Shown: positions 9,302-16,578 of the stretch, in pieces
How positions within the stretch are numbered: position 1 is the first letter of the stretch
Layout: every line of letters begins with the position of its first letter
From: an uncultured Bacteroidales bacterium
Lineage (GTDB): Bacteria; Bacteroidota; Bacteroidia; Bacteroidales; Bacteroidaceae
Direction: 5' to 3'
DNA: 64,000 nucleotides
NCBI GenBank assembly: GCA_902778265.1
Contig: CACYXI010000037.1
Location: 1 to 64,000, forward strand
Program-made: the position numbers and the translations under genes
The notes under the pieces: model-generated
The model's database searches: none
Told to the model about the DNA's origin: nothing
What the model saw: the letters and a program-made list of their open reading frames with translations, nothing else

Positions 9302-10138
9302 TTATTTCTTCTTTATCGTGAACTCCACTTTTTGTATTCCGCGCTTATAAACATTGGCGAAGATGAGGTAATAGTGCAGAGTTTCACCCTGTTTCATCGT
9401 TTGCTTGACGTATGAAATCTCACTCTCAGTAAGTATGTTCTTGAAGAGGAAGCCAGAATTAGAGCTTGGCACAAGGCGAATCTCATCTGAAATCGGCGAA
9501 AGAACGTAGGCGTATGTAGCCATATAACGGGCACCTGACTGCCACAATGGGTGGTTCACATCGAGAATGTTCTCCAAGTAGATTTGAGCATGAGTATCAA
9601 ATTCGGGAGTCGGAGAGCCATCAGCGTATGTCATCTTACCATCAGAATCAACCAGATACTCACCTCCCTTGAATATGGCATACTTCTCTACCGGGCATTG
9701 CTCCTCATACTCAATGTCCGCTTCCTTCCTTACGACCTTCTCCACAGGCTCAGCCACCTCTTCCACCTTCTTATCAGCAAGAATACACACCAGTTCGTAT
9801 GTCCTATTGCTGCCATCCTGTGGAGGATTAGCCAAAATAGTTCGCTTCACACGCAGCTCGTATTCATGACCTCTTTCGTAAGTAAAGCCCTTTATGTCGC
9901 TGAAATTCAGATTCTGCCATTCGCCAGGCTCGTCCTCCGTCATTACACGCATACACTCAATAGGATGCTCTTTCATATTGTCGAAGAGGTCATAACTTAT
10001 GCCTGTTTCAGCGGAAATGCTCATTGCAATTTCCTTCGTAATGTCCTTGTCGTTGTCATCGTCGCTGCTGCAAGAGTCAAGGGAGAGTATGGCAGCGCAC
10101 ATCACAAAGATGTATCTCCAGATCTTAAATACTTTCAT
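9302..10138 (-). CDS. DUF4377-type lipoprotein
   Basis: The 278 residues begin with a lipoprotein signal peptide (lipobox LDSC, Cys about 23, followed by SSDDDND, the acidic start common in surface-exposed Bacteroidota lipoproteins). The middle carries the DUF4377 pattern: GFTYERGHEYELRVKRTI, then NPPQDGSNRTYELV (about residues 85-120). The C-terminal half has no recognised domain. The acidic residues right after the Cys suggest export to the cell surface, an inference from known lipoprotein export signals. It starts 10 bp after the nadE stop and is probably cotranscribed with it. Function unknown. Confidence 0.8.
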   Translation of the reverse strand: MKVFKIWRYIFVMCAAILSLDSCSSDDDNDKDITKEIAMSISAETGISYDLFDNMKEHPIECMRVMTEDEPGEWQNLNFSDIKGFTYERGHEYELRVKRTILANPPQDGSNRTYELVCILADKKVEEVAEPVEKVVRKEADIEYEEQCPVEKYAIFKGGEYLVDSDGKMTYADGSPTPEFDTHAQIYLENILDVNHPLWQSGARYMATYAYVLSPISDEIRLVPSSNSGFLFKNILTESEISYVKQTMKQGETLHYYLIFANVYKRGIQKVEFTIKKK

Positions 10139-10148
10139 TTTTCAATTA

Positions 10149-12188
10149 TCAATTTTCAATTGCTCCGAGCCACAGAGCTGATGATGCGTCACTCGGCATA
10201 CGCCAGTCGCCGCGTGGAGAGAGGCTGACACTACCAACCTTCGGACCGTCTGGTAAGCAAGAACGCTTGAACTGCTGATTGAAGAAGCGACGGAGGAAGG
10301 TCCTGAGCCACTTCTCGATGGTGGCATCATCAAACTCGTATTCGCTTCCCGGTGCGAATGCCTTGCGGGCAAGCATGAATATCTTTTCTGGTCTAAAGCC
10401 GTGACGGAGAACGTAGTAGAGGAAGAAATCGTGAAGGATGTACGGACCTACAAGGTCTTCCGTCTTTTGCTTGATGTTTCCGTTCTCATCGGCAGGGATA
10501 AGCTCTGGAGAAATCGGAGTGTCGATGATGTCAACGAGCACGTCACGACAAGCCTCTTCCACCTCATTATCAGCAACATAGTGAACGAGATACTTGATGA
10601 GGGTCTTTGGAATTGATACGTTTACGGCATACATTGACATGTGGTCGCCGTTGTATGTTGCCCAACCGAGAGCCAGCTCTGAGAGGTCGCCTGTTCCAAT
10701 CACCATACCGTTGAGCTTATTGCTCAGATCCATAAGAATCTGGGTGCGCTCTCGTGCCTGACCATTCTCATAGGTCACATCGTGCACGTTGATGTCGTGC
10801 TCAATGTCCTTAAAATGCTGAATGCAAGCGTCCTTGATGCTAATCTCCTTGATCGTGATGCCGAGGTGCTGCATGAGCGAGAGGGCATTGTTGTAAGTGC
10901 GATCGGTAGTTCCGAAGCCTGGCATTGTGACACCCACGATTCCCTTACGAGGATACTTGAGCTTGTCGAATGTCTTGACGCAAACGAGCAGCGCAAGGGT
11001 GGAGTCAAGTCCGCCGCTGATGCCCACAACAACCGTTTTGCAGTTGGTGTGTACGAGTCGCTTGGCAAGTCCTGCAACCTGAATATTGAAGATTTCCTCG
11101 CAAGAAGCCTTCATGTCGGCTGAAGAAGGGATGAACGGCGTTGGATTGACCTCGCGTTCTAGAATAAAGTTTAGAGTTGAGAGATTAGAGTTTAGTGGTG
11201 TCTGGCAATCAACAAAGCGAACCGTCTGATAGTTACTGATAGACAACTGCGCATTCAATGGTCGCTGGGCGTTGATGAACGTGGTGTTATTGCGACGCTC
11301 TGCACGCAGTTTCTCGCAGTCAATCTGGGTTATTACAAGCTGTGGTTCGAATGAGAAACGCGCACTCTCGGCGATGCACTTGCCATTCTCGTAAACGAGC
11401 GCATTACCACCATAAACCACATCCTGAGTAGATTCGCCGAAACCGCTACTGCTATAAATGTAGCCGCTCATGGTTCGCGCACTCTGCTGAGCGAGCAAAG
11501 AGCATAGGTAATTGTGCTTGCCAATGAGTTCGTCGGAAGCGGAGAGATTACAGATAATATCAGCTCCAGATAGCGCAAGGCGCGTGCTTGGTGGCTCTGG
11601 TGCCCAAACATCCTCGCAAAGCTCTATGCCGAAGGTTGCGCCTGTTGATGTGAGGAAAATCGTTGGCTGTGAAGTGATGCGGATAGTATTGCCGGCGAAG
11701 AGTACGTCGGTTGGGTTGAGATCCTGAGAAGAGGCGAACCAACGCTTCTCGTAGAACTCGGAGTAGTTAGGCAGATAGGTCTTCGGAATAAGACCGAGCA
11801 CCCTACCCTGCTGAATCACGGCAGCACAGTTGAGCAGTATGTTACCAGCCATCACAGGCAATCCCACAACGGCAAGAATATCAAGCTGACGGGTGAAGTC
11901 GAGAAGCTGCACAACCGCTTGTTCTGCGGCATCTATAAGGAGTTGCTGACGGAACAGATCCTGACAAGTATAGCCCGTTAGCGAAAGCTCTGGGAACACG
12001 ATTATCTCAACGCCCTTGGCTTCCGCCTTAGCGATCATTTCTTCTGCCTGCTGGAGGTTATAGCTCACGTCGCCCACCTTCACACCAGGAATGGCGGACG
12101 CTACTTTGATGTAGCCGAAGGAGCCCCTCACCTGCCCTTCGGGCATCCTCTCCCCAAGGGGCGAGGAAAAAGTTACATTATTTTCCAT
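10149..12188 (-). CDS. nadE: glutamine-dependent NAD+ synthetase
   Basis: Final step of NAD biosynthesis: amidation of nicotinate adenine dinucleotide using ammonia from glutamine. The N-terminal nitrilase-like glutaminase (about 25-300) shows VFPELSLTGYTCQDLF and the catalytic Cys in IELCEDVWAPEPPS. The C-terminal synthetase has the PP-loop GISGGLDSTLAL and IGTGDLSELALGWATYNGDH. At 679 residues it has the usual domain order but an unusual leader: residues 1-23 (ending MPEGQVRGS) are encoded by a dispersed GC-rich repeat, and conserved sequence starts at FGYIKVASA. If the ATG at 12188 is used, the repeat is translated. No ATG is in frame at the conserved start. Confidence 0.95.
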   Translation of the reverse strand: MENNVTFSSPLGERMPEGQVRGSFGYIKVASAIPGVKVGDVSYNLQQAEEMIAKAEAKGVEIIVFPELSLTGYTCQDLFRQQLLIDAAEQAVVQLLDFTRQLDILAVVGLPVMAGNILLNCAAVIQQGRVLGLIPKTYLPNYSEFYEKRWFASSQDLNPTDVLFAGNTIRITSQPTIFLTSTGATFGIELCEDVWAPEPPSTRLALSGADIICNLSASDELIGKHNYLCSLLAQQSARTMSGYIYSSSGFGESTQDVVYGGNALVYENGKCIAESARFSFEPQLVITQIDCEKLRAERRNNTTFINAQRPLNAQLSISNYQTVRFVDCQTPLNSNLSTLNFILEREVNPTPFIPSSADMKASCEEIFNIQVAGLAKRLVHTNCKTVVVGISGGLDSTLALLVCVKTFDKLKYPRKGIVGVTMPGFGTTDRTYNNALSLMQHLGITIKEISIKDACIQHFKDIEHDINVHDVTYENGQARERTQILMDLSNKLNGMVIGTGDLSELALGWATYNGDHMSMYAVNVSIPKTLIKYLVHYVADNEVEEACRDVLVDIIDTPISPELIPADENGNIKQKTEDLVGPYILHDFFLYYVLRHGFRPEKIFMLARKAFAPGSEYEFDDATIEKWLRTFLRRFFNQQFKRSCLPDGPKVGSVSLSPRGDWRMPSDASSALWLGAIEN
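12122..12175. repeat. GC-rich palindromic repeat inside nadE 5' end
   Basis: GCCCCTCACCTGCCCTTCGG-type sequence followed by CTCTCCCCAAGGGGCGAGG. The same family is at 19210-19258 and 19336-19388. Here it is in frame and contributes the NadE leader peptide. Confidence 0.8.
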
Positions 12189-12198
12189 ATATTTTTTT

Positions 12199-12391
12199 TA
12201 TGAAAAATGAATAATGAAAAATGAAAAATACAGATTACACTTGTAAGTGAATAGTTAATAGTGAATAATATTTACCACCAGAACGTGGTTTGCATAAAGG
12301 CGTTAGCCAGTATTAAGTATTATTATCTATTCGTTATTCACTATTCACTAAAAATACTATACTGTATTTTTCATTGTTCATTTTTCATTTC
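12199..12391. repeat. AT-rich inverted repeat between nadE and DUF2027-Smr
   Basis: The outer arms end AATGAAAAATACAG at 12233 and begin CTGTATTTTTCATT at 12362; the inner arms are GTGAATAGTTAATAGTGAAT and its imperfect complement near 12328-12352. The same outer words recur at 23330-23402 and 24303-24418. Confidence 0.7.
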
Positions 12392-12402
12392 CTAATTTAT
12401 CT

Positions 12403-13617
12403 TTACATCGTCACCTGCGTTGCCCCATACCCGTATTCCTGGAATGAAGCATCCTGATAACGAAGATTCTTGTATCTGTAAGTCAGCTCGTGAATGAGGG
12501 CACGACGAAGAACACCCTCGCCCTTACCGTGAATGAAAACAATCTTCTTGCCACGCTCCTTCTTGTTGGCTTCGAGAGTCTTCTTGAATGTATCTAACTG
12601 ATACTGAAGGATGTCGGCACTCGACATTCCCTGAGTAGTTTCGAGAAGAGCATCAGCATGGAGGTCGATTACAAGGGGAGCATCCTTATCATCCTGCTTC
12701 TTGGCAAACGGATTGCCTTTCTTCTGCCCAGGCTTCTCATAACGGCGCACATAGTTGTCAATGCGCTCTGTGTTAAGCTCACCCTCTGCCGACACCTGAG
12801 AAGGCTTTGCATCAGCATACATTTCCTGCTTCAAGGTCTTGGCATCAACCACCAAAGGACGAGCCGCCTTGTCGTTCTCAATTATCGTGTAGAGAAGCAC
12901 GTTCTGCTCAAAGAAATCGTTTGGCTGGAAGGTGTGAAGCTTGTAGAACTTAACGCCGTCAATGCGCAACTGCACGTCAATCGTTGGCTTTATCACGAAT
13001 GATTTCTCCTTCTTGAAAGCAATCATCTGAATGCCGAGATGCTGTATTTCCTCCAGATCCTCACGACCTATTTCCTCAATGAAGAGCTTGGTGTTTGGCT
13101 CCACCTCACCCTCGTTTCTGAGGCTCCACGCCTGTCCTTCTGCCTGAAGAATGGTGTAGCGGAAGTAATAGTTGCAATCGTTTACGAGGTACACTTCAAA
13201 GCGTGTATTCGTTATCATCGACGCATCTACAGGCACGAAAGCGAGGTACGCACTAAGGCGGTCACCGCCCTTACGTTCCTCAACAGGAGCACGGAAAGTG
13301 ATGTTGCCAAGCGAAGGATCATCATCAACGATAGAAGCTGAAATGTCCTCATCGTCATCCACTTCGTTCATTATTGAGCGCACCGAGCGACCTGATTCAT
13401 GCTTCTTAGCCTCCTCTCCGCTCTTGCTCTGTAAAGAGGAAGTCTTGAACATATTATAGTCGTCACCGCCCTCTGCAATGACCACGACCTCAGATGCCAA
13501 CGTAGGAATCTGGAATCCGTCTTCGTCTTCCACAAGCACAATATTACCTTTCTGGAAGCCTGTTATCTTACCACCTCCCGTAGAAGAGAGGAATCTAACT
13601 TTATCTCCGATTTTCAT
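12403..13617 (-). CDS. DUF2027 and Smr domain protein
   Basis: 404 residues. The N-terminal DUF2027 region starts MKIGDKVRFLSSTGGGKITG, a KOW-like small barrel, followed by a middle beta-rich domain (about 115-260). The C-terminal Smr domain (about 315-404) has VIDLHADALLE and the HGKGEGVLRRAL loop, the signature of MutS2-type Smr nuclease domains. The MutS2 ATPase is absent, so this is a stand-alone Smr protein, common in Bacteroidales. A role in RNA or DNA processing is suggested by the Smr fold only. A -7 box TATCTTTG lies at 13649-13642. Confidence 0.88.
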   Translation of the reverse strand: MKIGDKVRFLSSTGGGKITGFQKGNIVLVEDEDGFQIPTLASEVVVIAEGGDDYNMFKTSSLQSKSGEEAKKHESGRSVRSIMNEVDDDEDISASIVDDDPSLGNITFRAPVEERKGGDRLSAYLAFVPVDASMITNTRFEVYLVNDCNYYFRYTILQAEGQAWSLRNEGEVEPNTKLFIEEIGREDLEEIQHLGIQMIAFKKEKSFVIKPTIDVQLRIDGVKFYKLHTFQPNDFFEQNVLLYTIIENDKAARPLVVDAKTLKQEMYADAKPSQVSAEGELNTERIDNYVRRYEKPGQKKGNPFAKKQDDKDAPLVIDLHADALLETTQGMSSADILQYQLDTFKKTLEANKKERGKKIVFIHGKGEGVLRRALIHELTYRYKNLRYQDASFQEYGYGATQVTM

Positions 13618-13641
13618 TTTTGCCTATTTTTTTTTACGATG

Positions 13642-13649
13642 CAAAGATA
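13642..13649 (-). promoter_or_regulatory. -7 box for DUF2027-Smr gene
   Basis: TATCTTTG on the minus strand fits TAnnTTTG. CTGT stands near the -33 position instead of TTTG, so the match is partial. It lies 25 bases before the ATG. Confidence 0.5.
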
Positions 13650-13893
13650 CTTATTTTTCTTGAATAACAGCTCGAAAATCTTCATAAATTAAAGTAAAAC
13701 ACCCGTTTTTTACGTAGTTTTTAGCCTTTTCCCATAATTTTTTAATCGAAAAATAAACGCTATTTTCGCATAAAAACAAGAGAAATTACGGCAATTTTTG
13801 AGGCATTTTTACCCACTTTTATGATTCTATCACCACAACCAACTTAACATAAAACATAAACGCGCTCAATAACAGAGAGTTACACAAAAAACT

Positions 13894-14033
13894 GTTGCAG
13901 TGTTGCAGTGTTGCAGTTCCAAAATAGATTATATAAAAGTCAAAATTAATCTCTATATTTATATATAAATATAGAAGTATTTTTGGGGTATGGGAAATGG
14001 TTCGCGAGAACTGCAACACTGCAACACTGCAAC
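13894..14033. repeat. word-array palindrome B (TGTTGCAG / CTGCAACA)
   Basis: Perfect 26-bp inverted arms (13894-13919 and 14008-14033), each three copies of an 8-bp word, lie 88 bp apart. A perfect 24-bp AT palindrome is at 13952-13975. The arm length, spacing and AT-palindromic centre match palindrome A at 8752-8890 although the word differs. Bases 13664-14415 contain no gene. Confidence 0.9.
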
Positions 14034-14103
14034 AAAATGTGGAGCTCGAAAAAAATTTTGAAAAAAAATTGCAAAAGATTCGTGAACCGCAATGATAATG
14101 TTG

Positions 14104-14410
14104 TAACTTTGCAGCCGAAATGAGTGAAGAACGAAGAGTGAAGAGCGAAGAATGAAAGTCACTCCCAATCAAAGGCCACGAGCGGGGAACGACTTAAGAG
14201 CGAAGAATGAAAGTCACTCCCAATCAAAAGGCCACGAGCGGGAAAACGACTGAAGAACGAAGAGCAAAGAATACCATTCGGTACATGGCCAGCGCCAAAG
14301 GTACTAATTCAAATTTTTCACTCTTCACTCTTAACTCTTCACTCTCTTGCAAGTCCCTTGCAAGTCCGTAGCAAATCCGTTGCAAATCCCATTCCTGCAT
14401 TGGGCGAAGA
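14104..14410 (+). repeat. module downstream of palindrome B
   Basis: TAACTTTG (14104-14111), then GAAGAACGAAGAGTGAAGAG words, then two tandem copies of a unit holding TCACTCCCAATCAAAGGCCA (14159 and 14213 onward). A TCACTCTTCACTCTTAACTC tract follows, which can pair with the first words, then tandem GCAAGTCC/GCAAATCC words (14347-14395). It has the same order of parts as 9025-9241. Confidence 0.65.
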
Positions 14411-14415
14411 AGGGA

Positions 14416-15651
14416 TCAACGGGGCATCAGAAGGGAGCTGTCACCGTAGGACAGGAAACGGAAATCATGCGAGAGGGCATAGTCATAAACCTTGTGCCAA
14501 TCCTCGCCGATAAGGGCAGAGACGAGCAAGAGCAATGTGGATTGCGGTTGGTGGAAATTGGTGACCAATGCCTTGACAATATGATAGCTATACCCGGGAG
14601 CTATGATAATCTGCGTACTGCTATGGAGCACCGTGACGCCATTCCTGTCGTACCACGTAAGCAGGGCGTTGAGCGATTCGACCGAAGAGACGGTCTTTGC
14701 CTTCTCAGCCACTTCGCCCTCGTATGGCTCCCATTGGTTCACGTGCAACTGCTCTTCCGTGAGGTCAGCGTTGAGAATGAGCTTCACACCCATGTAGTAG
14801 AGACTTTCGAGAGTGCGCACGCTCGTAGTCCCCACGGCAATGCAACGGCCTTCATGGGCAAGGAGTCGCTCAATGGTATGCTTCCTAACCGATACGAACT
14901 CCGTGTGCATCTCATGCCCCTCAATACGCTCTGCCTTGACAGGCTTGAAGGTGCCGGCTCCAACATGAAGGGTGAGCTCCTCACGCTCAATGCCGTGAGC
15001 ATCAATATCGGCAAGCACACGGTCGGTGAAGTGCAATCCTGCTGTAGGAGCAGCAACAGAGCCCTTGATCTTGGAATAAACCGTCTGGTAAGTCGTCTTG
15101 TCGCTCTCTTCCGTCTTACGGTTCAGGTATGGAGGAATAGGAAGCTCTCCACAGGCATCAATGATCTCCGCGAAGGAAACCGAATCATCATCCCACTCAA
15201 AGTCAATCCAATGCCCTGTGTGCACCTCCTGCTTGCGCTCAACGCTAAGATTAATGGTCTTGTCGCCAACCATAATCTCGCGCACCAGACGGCCTTCCTT
15301 CCACTTCTTCAGGTTGCCCACCATACACACCCACGAGCACTTTCCGCGTGTCTGGAACATAAGCTCATAATCGGTTGGCTGAGCCGGTTCGAGAAGGAAC
15401 ACCTCGATAAGCGCACCTGTTGCCTTATGGAAATAGATACGCGCCTGAATGACACGGGTATTATTGAACACCATCAACTCACCCTTCGGAAGGTGGTCGG
15501 TGATGTTGCAGAAAGTATCATCACTTATCTCTCCCCTATCATACACAAGGAGCTTACTCTGGTCACGCTCCGCCTTCGGAAACTTCGCAATACGCTCGTC
15601 GGGCAGAGGATAGTTATAGTCGATTATCTGGATGTTTTTGGGAGAAACCAT
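14416..15651 (-). CDS. queA: S-adenosylmethionine:tRNA ribosyltransferase-isomerase
   Basis: Transfers and isomerises the ribosyl group of SAM onto preQ1 in tRNA to give epoxyqueuosine. Family signatures: YPLPDERIAKFPKAERDQSKLLVYDR at the N terminus, VFNNTRVIQARI, PTAGLHFTDRVL, LHVGAGTFKPV, and the C-terminal VTNFHQPQSTLLLLVSALIG (split here by motif). At 411 residues it is longer than the about 350 of Proteobacteria, usual for Bacteroidota. The ATG at 15651 is the only sensible start. The gene ends just inside the region of word repeats at 14347-14410. Confidence 0.95.
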   Translation of the reverse strand: MVSPKNIQIIDYNYPLPDERIAKFPKAERDQSKLLVYDRGEISDDTFCNITDHLPKGELMVFNNTRVIQARIYFHKATGALIEVFLLEPAQPTDYELMFQTRGKCSWVCMVGNLKKWKEGRLVREIMVGDKTINLSVERKQEVHTGHWIDFEWDDDSVSFAEIIDACGELPIPPYLNRKTEESDKTTYQTVYSKIKGSVAAPTAGLHFTDRVLADIDAHGIEREELTLHVGAGTFKPVKAERIEGHEMHTEFVSVRKHTIERLLAHEGRCIAVGTTSVRTLESLYYMGVKLILNADLTEEQLHVNQWEPYEGEVAEKAKTVSSVESLNALLTWYDRNGVTVLHSSTQIIIAPGYSYHIVKALVTNFHQPQSTLLLLVSALIGEDWHKVYDYALSHDFRFLSYGDSSLLMPR

Positions 15652-15754
15652 AAACTAATTACGAATTACTAATTACCTTTTTACAATGTGTGGGCTTAAA
15701 AAAGAACAGAAAGCGTAAATTAAAAATTTTCAATTTTCAACTTTCAATTTTCAA

Positions 15755-16408
15755 TTAATTAATCACCCTCAAGAAGCAATAAATCACCGTAAGCATCATA
15801 ACGCTGATGCACACATCAATATCATTCTTATCATACCCCGTAGCCGTGTATCGGGAAGAAACGAATTTGGCATGTGGAGTCAGCTTATAGTAAAGGAGGT
15901 ATGTGAGAGCACTCACGAGAGTTCCCCACGCAAGTCCCACAAGAACATCGGTGAACCAATGCACTCCGAGATACAGACGTGTCCAGGCATTTACCAACGA
16001 CCAAACGATGAGGATTGGACTCAGCACGCTTCCCCTTACGAGGAACGTGACAAACATCGCCAGCATCATGGTGTTGGCTGCATGAGAGGAGAAAAAACTG
16101 TATCCGCTTGCACTATACCCCGCAACTGTATGCACCAGATGCTTCAATTCGGGGTCGTAGCAAGGACGAGGACGCATTACGTATGGCTTGACGATAAAAT
16201 CGGACAGCAAGCCCGATGCAAGAACACCAAGAAACACACAGCCAAAGATAAGCATTATCTGCCCCATAGTCTTGTTGTTCCTGATGATAAGCACCGCAAG
16301 CGAAACATAGAACGGAATCCACGTGTAGCCTGTGGTGAATGCAACCGCAAAGCGGTCAAGAAATAATGAGTTGCTGCCATTTAGCAACTCGAGAAAAAAC
16401 ATATCCAT
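15755..16408 (-). CDS. PAP2-family membrane phosphatase
   Basis: 217 residues with about five hydrophobic helices. The three lipid-phosphatase motifs are visible: KPYVMRPRP (motif 1, about 73-81), FFSSHAANT (motif 2, about 104-112) and TRLYLGVHWFTDV (motif 3, about 141-153) with the catalytic His and Asp. Likely hydrolyses a lipid phosphate such as undecaprenyl pyrophosphate or phosphatidylglycerol phosphate at the periplasmic face of the inner membrane; the substrate cannot be read from sequence. It lies between queA and the Bat operon on the same strand. Confidence 0.85.
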   Translation of the reverse strand: MDMFFLELLNGSNSLFLDRFAVAFTTGYTWIPFYVSLAVLIIRNNKTMGQIMLIFGCVFLGVLASGLLSDFIVKPYVMRPRPCYDPELKHLVHTVAGYSASGYSFFSSHAANTMMLAMFVTFLVRGSVLSPILIVWSLVNAWTRLYLGVHWFTDVLVGLAWGTLVSALTYLLYYKLTPHAKFVSSRYTATGYDKNDIDVCISVMMLTVIYCFLRVIN

Positions 16409-16425
16409 AAAGCCTAACCAAGCCT

Positions 16426-16578
16426 TTTCTTCCCTTTAGGTCGAAGGGTCTTACGACAATCTCCCAAAGGGAAGGATGTTTTATAGTATTTATCCTCCAT
16501 GATCAGAAATACTAACCACTCCCCCTGGAGGGGGTGAGGGGGGTGGAGCCCTCCCTTGGGGAGGGACGGGGTAGGCTG
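16426..16578. repeat. dispersed repeats between PAP2 and batD-batE genes
   Basis: An AGCCTAACCAAGCC-type copy (16426-16480) is followed by a GC-rich copy (16511-16578; core CCACTCCCCCTGGAGGGGGT) that ends at the batE stop codon. A near-identical GC-rich copy at 39525-39592 ends at the pcrA stop codon. Confidence 0.75.

Noticed and set aside
13894..14033. Possible CRISPR array
   Set aside because: Repeat words of 8 bp with no unique spacers, arranged as an inverted pair; no cas gene in the window. The same reasoning applies to 26207-26290, 38184-38489 and 54218-54512.
14416..15672. 441-codon plus-strand ORF overlapping queA
   Set aside because: Exact antisense of queA, which has all family motifs.
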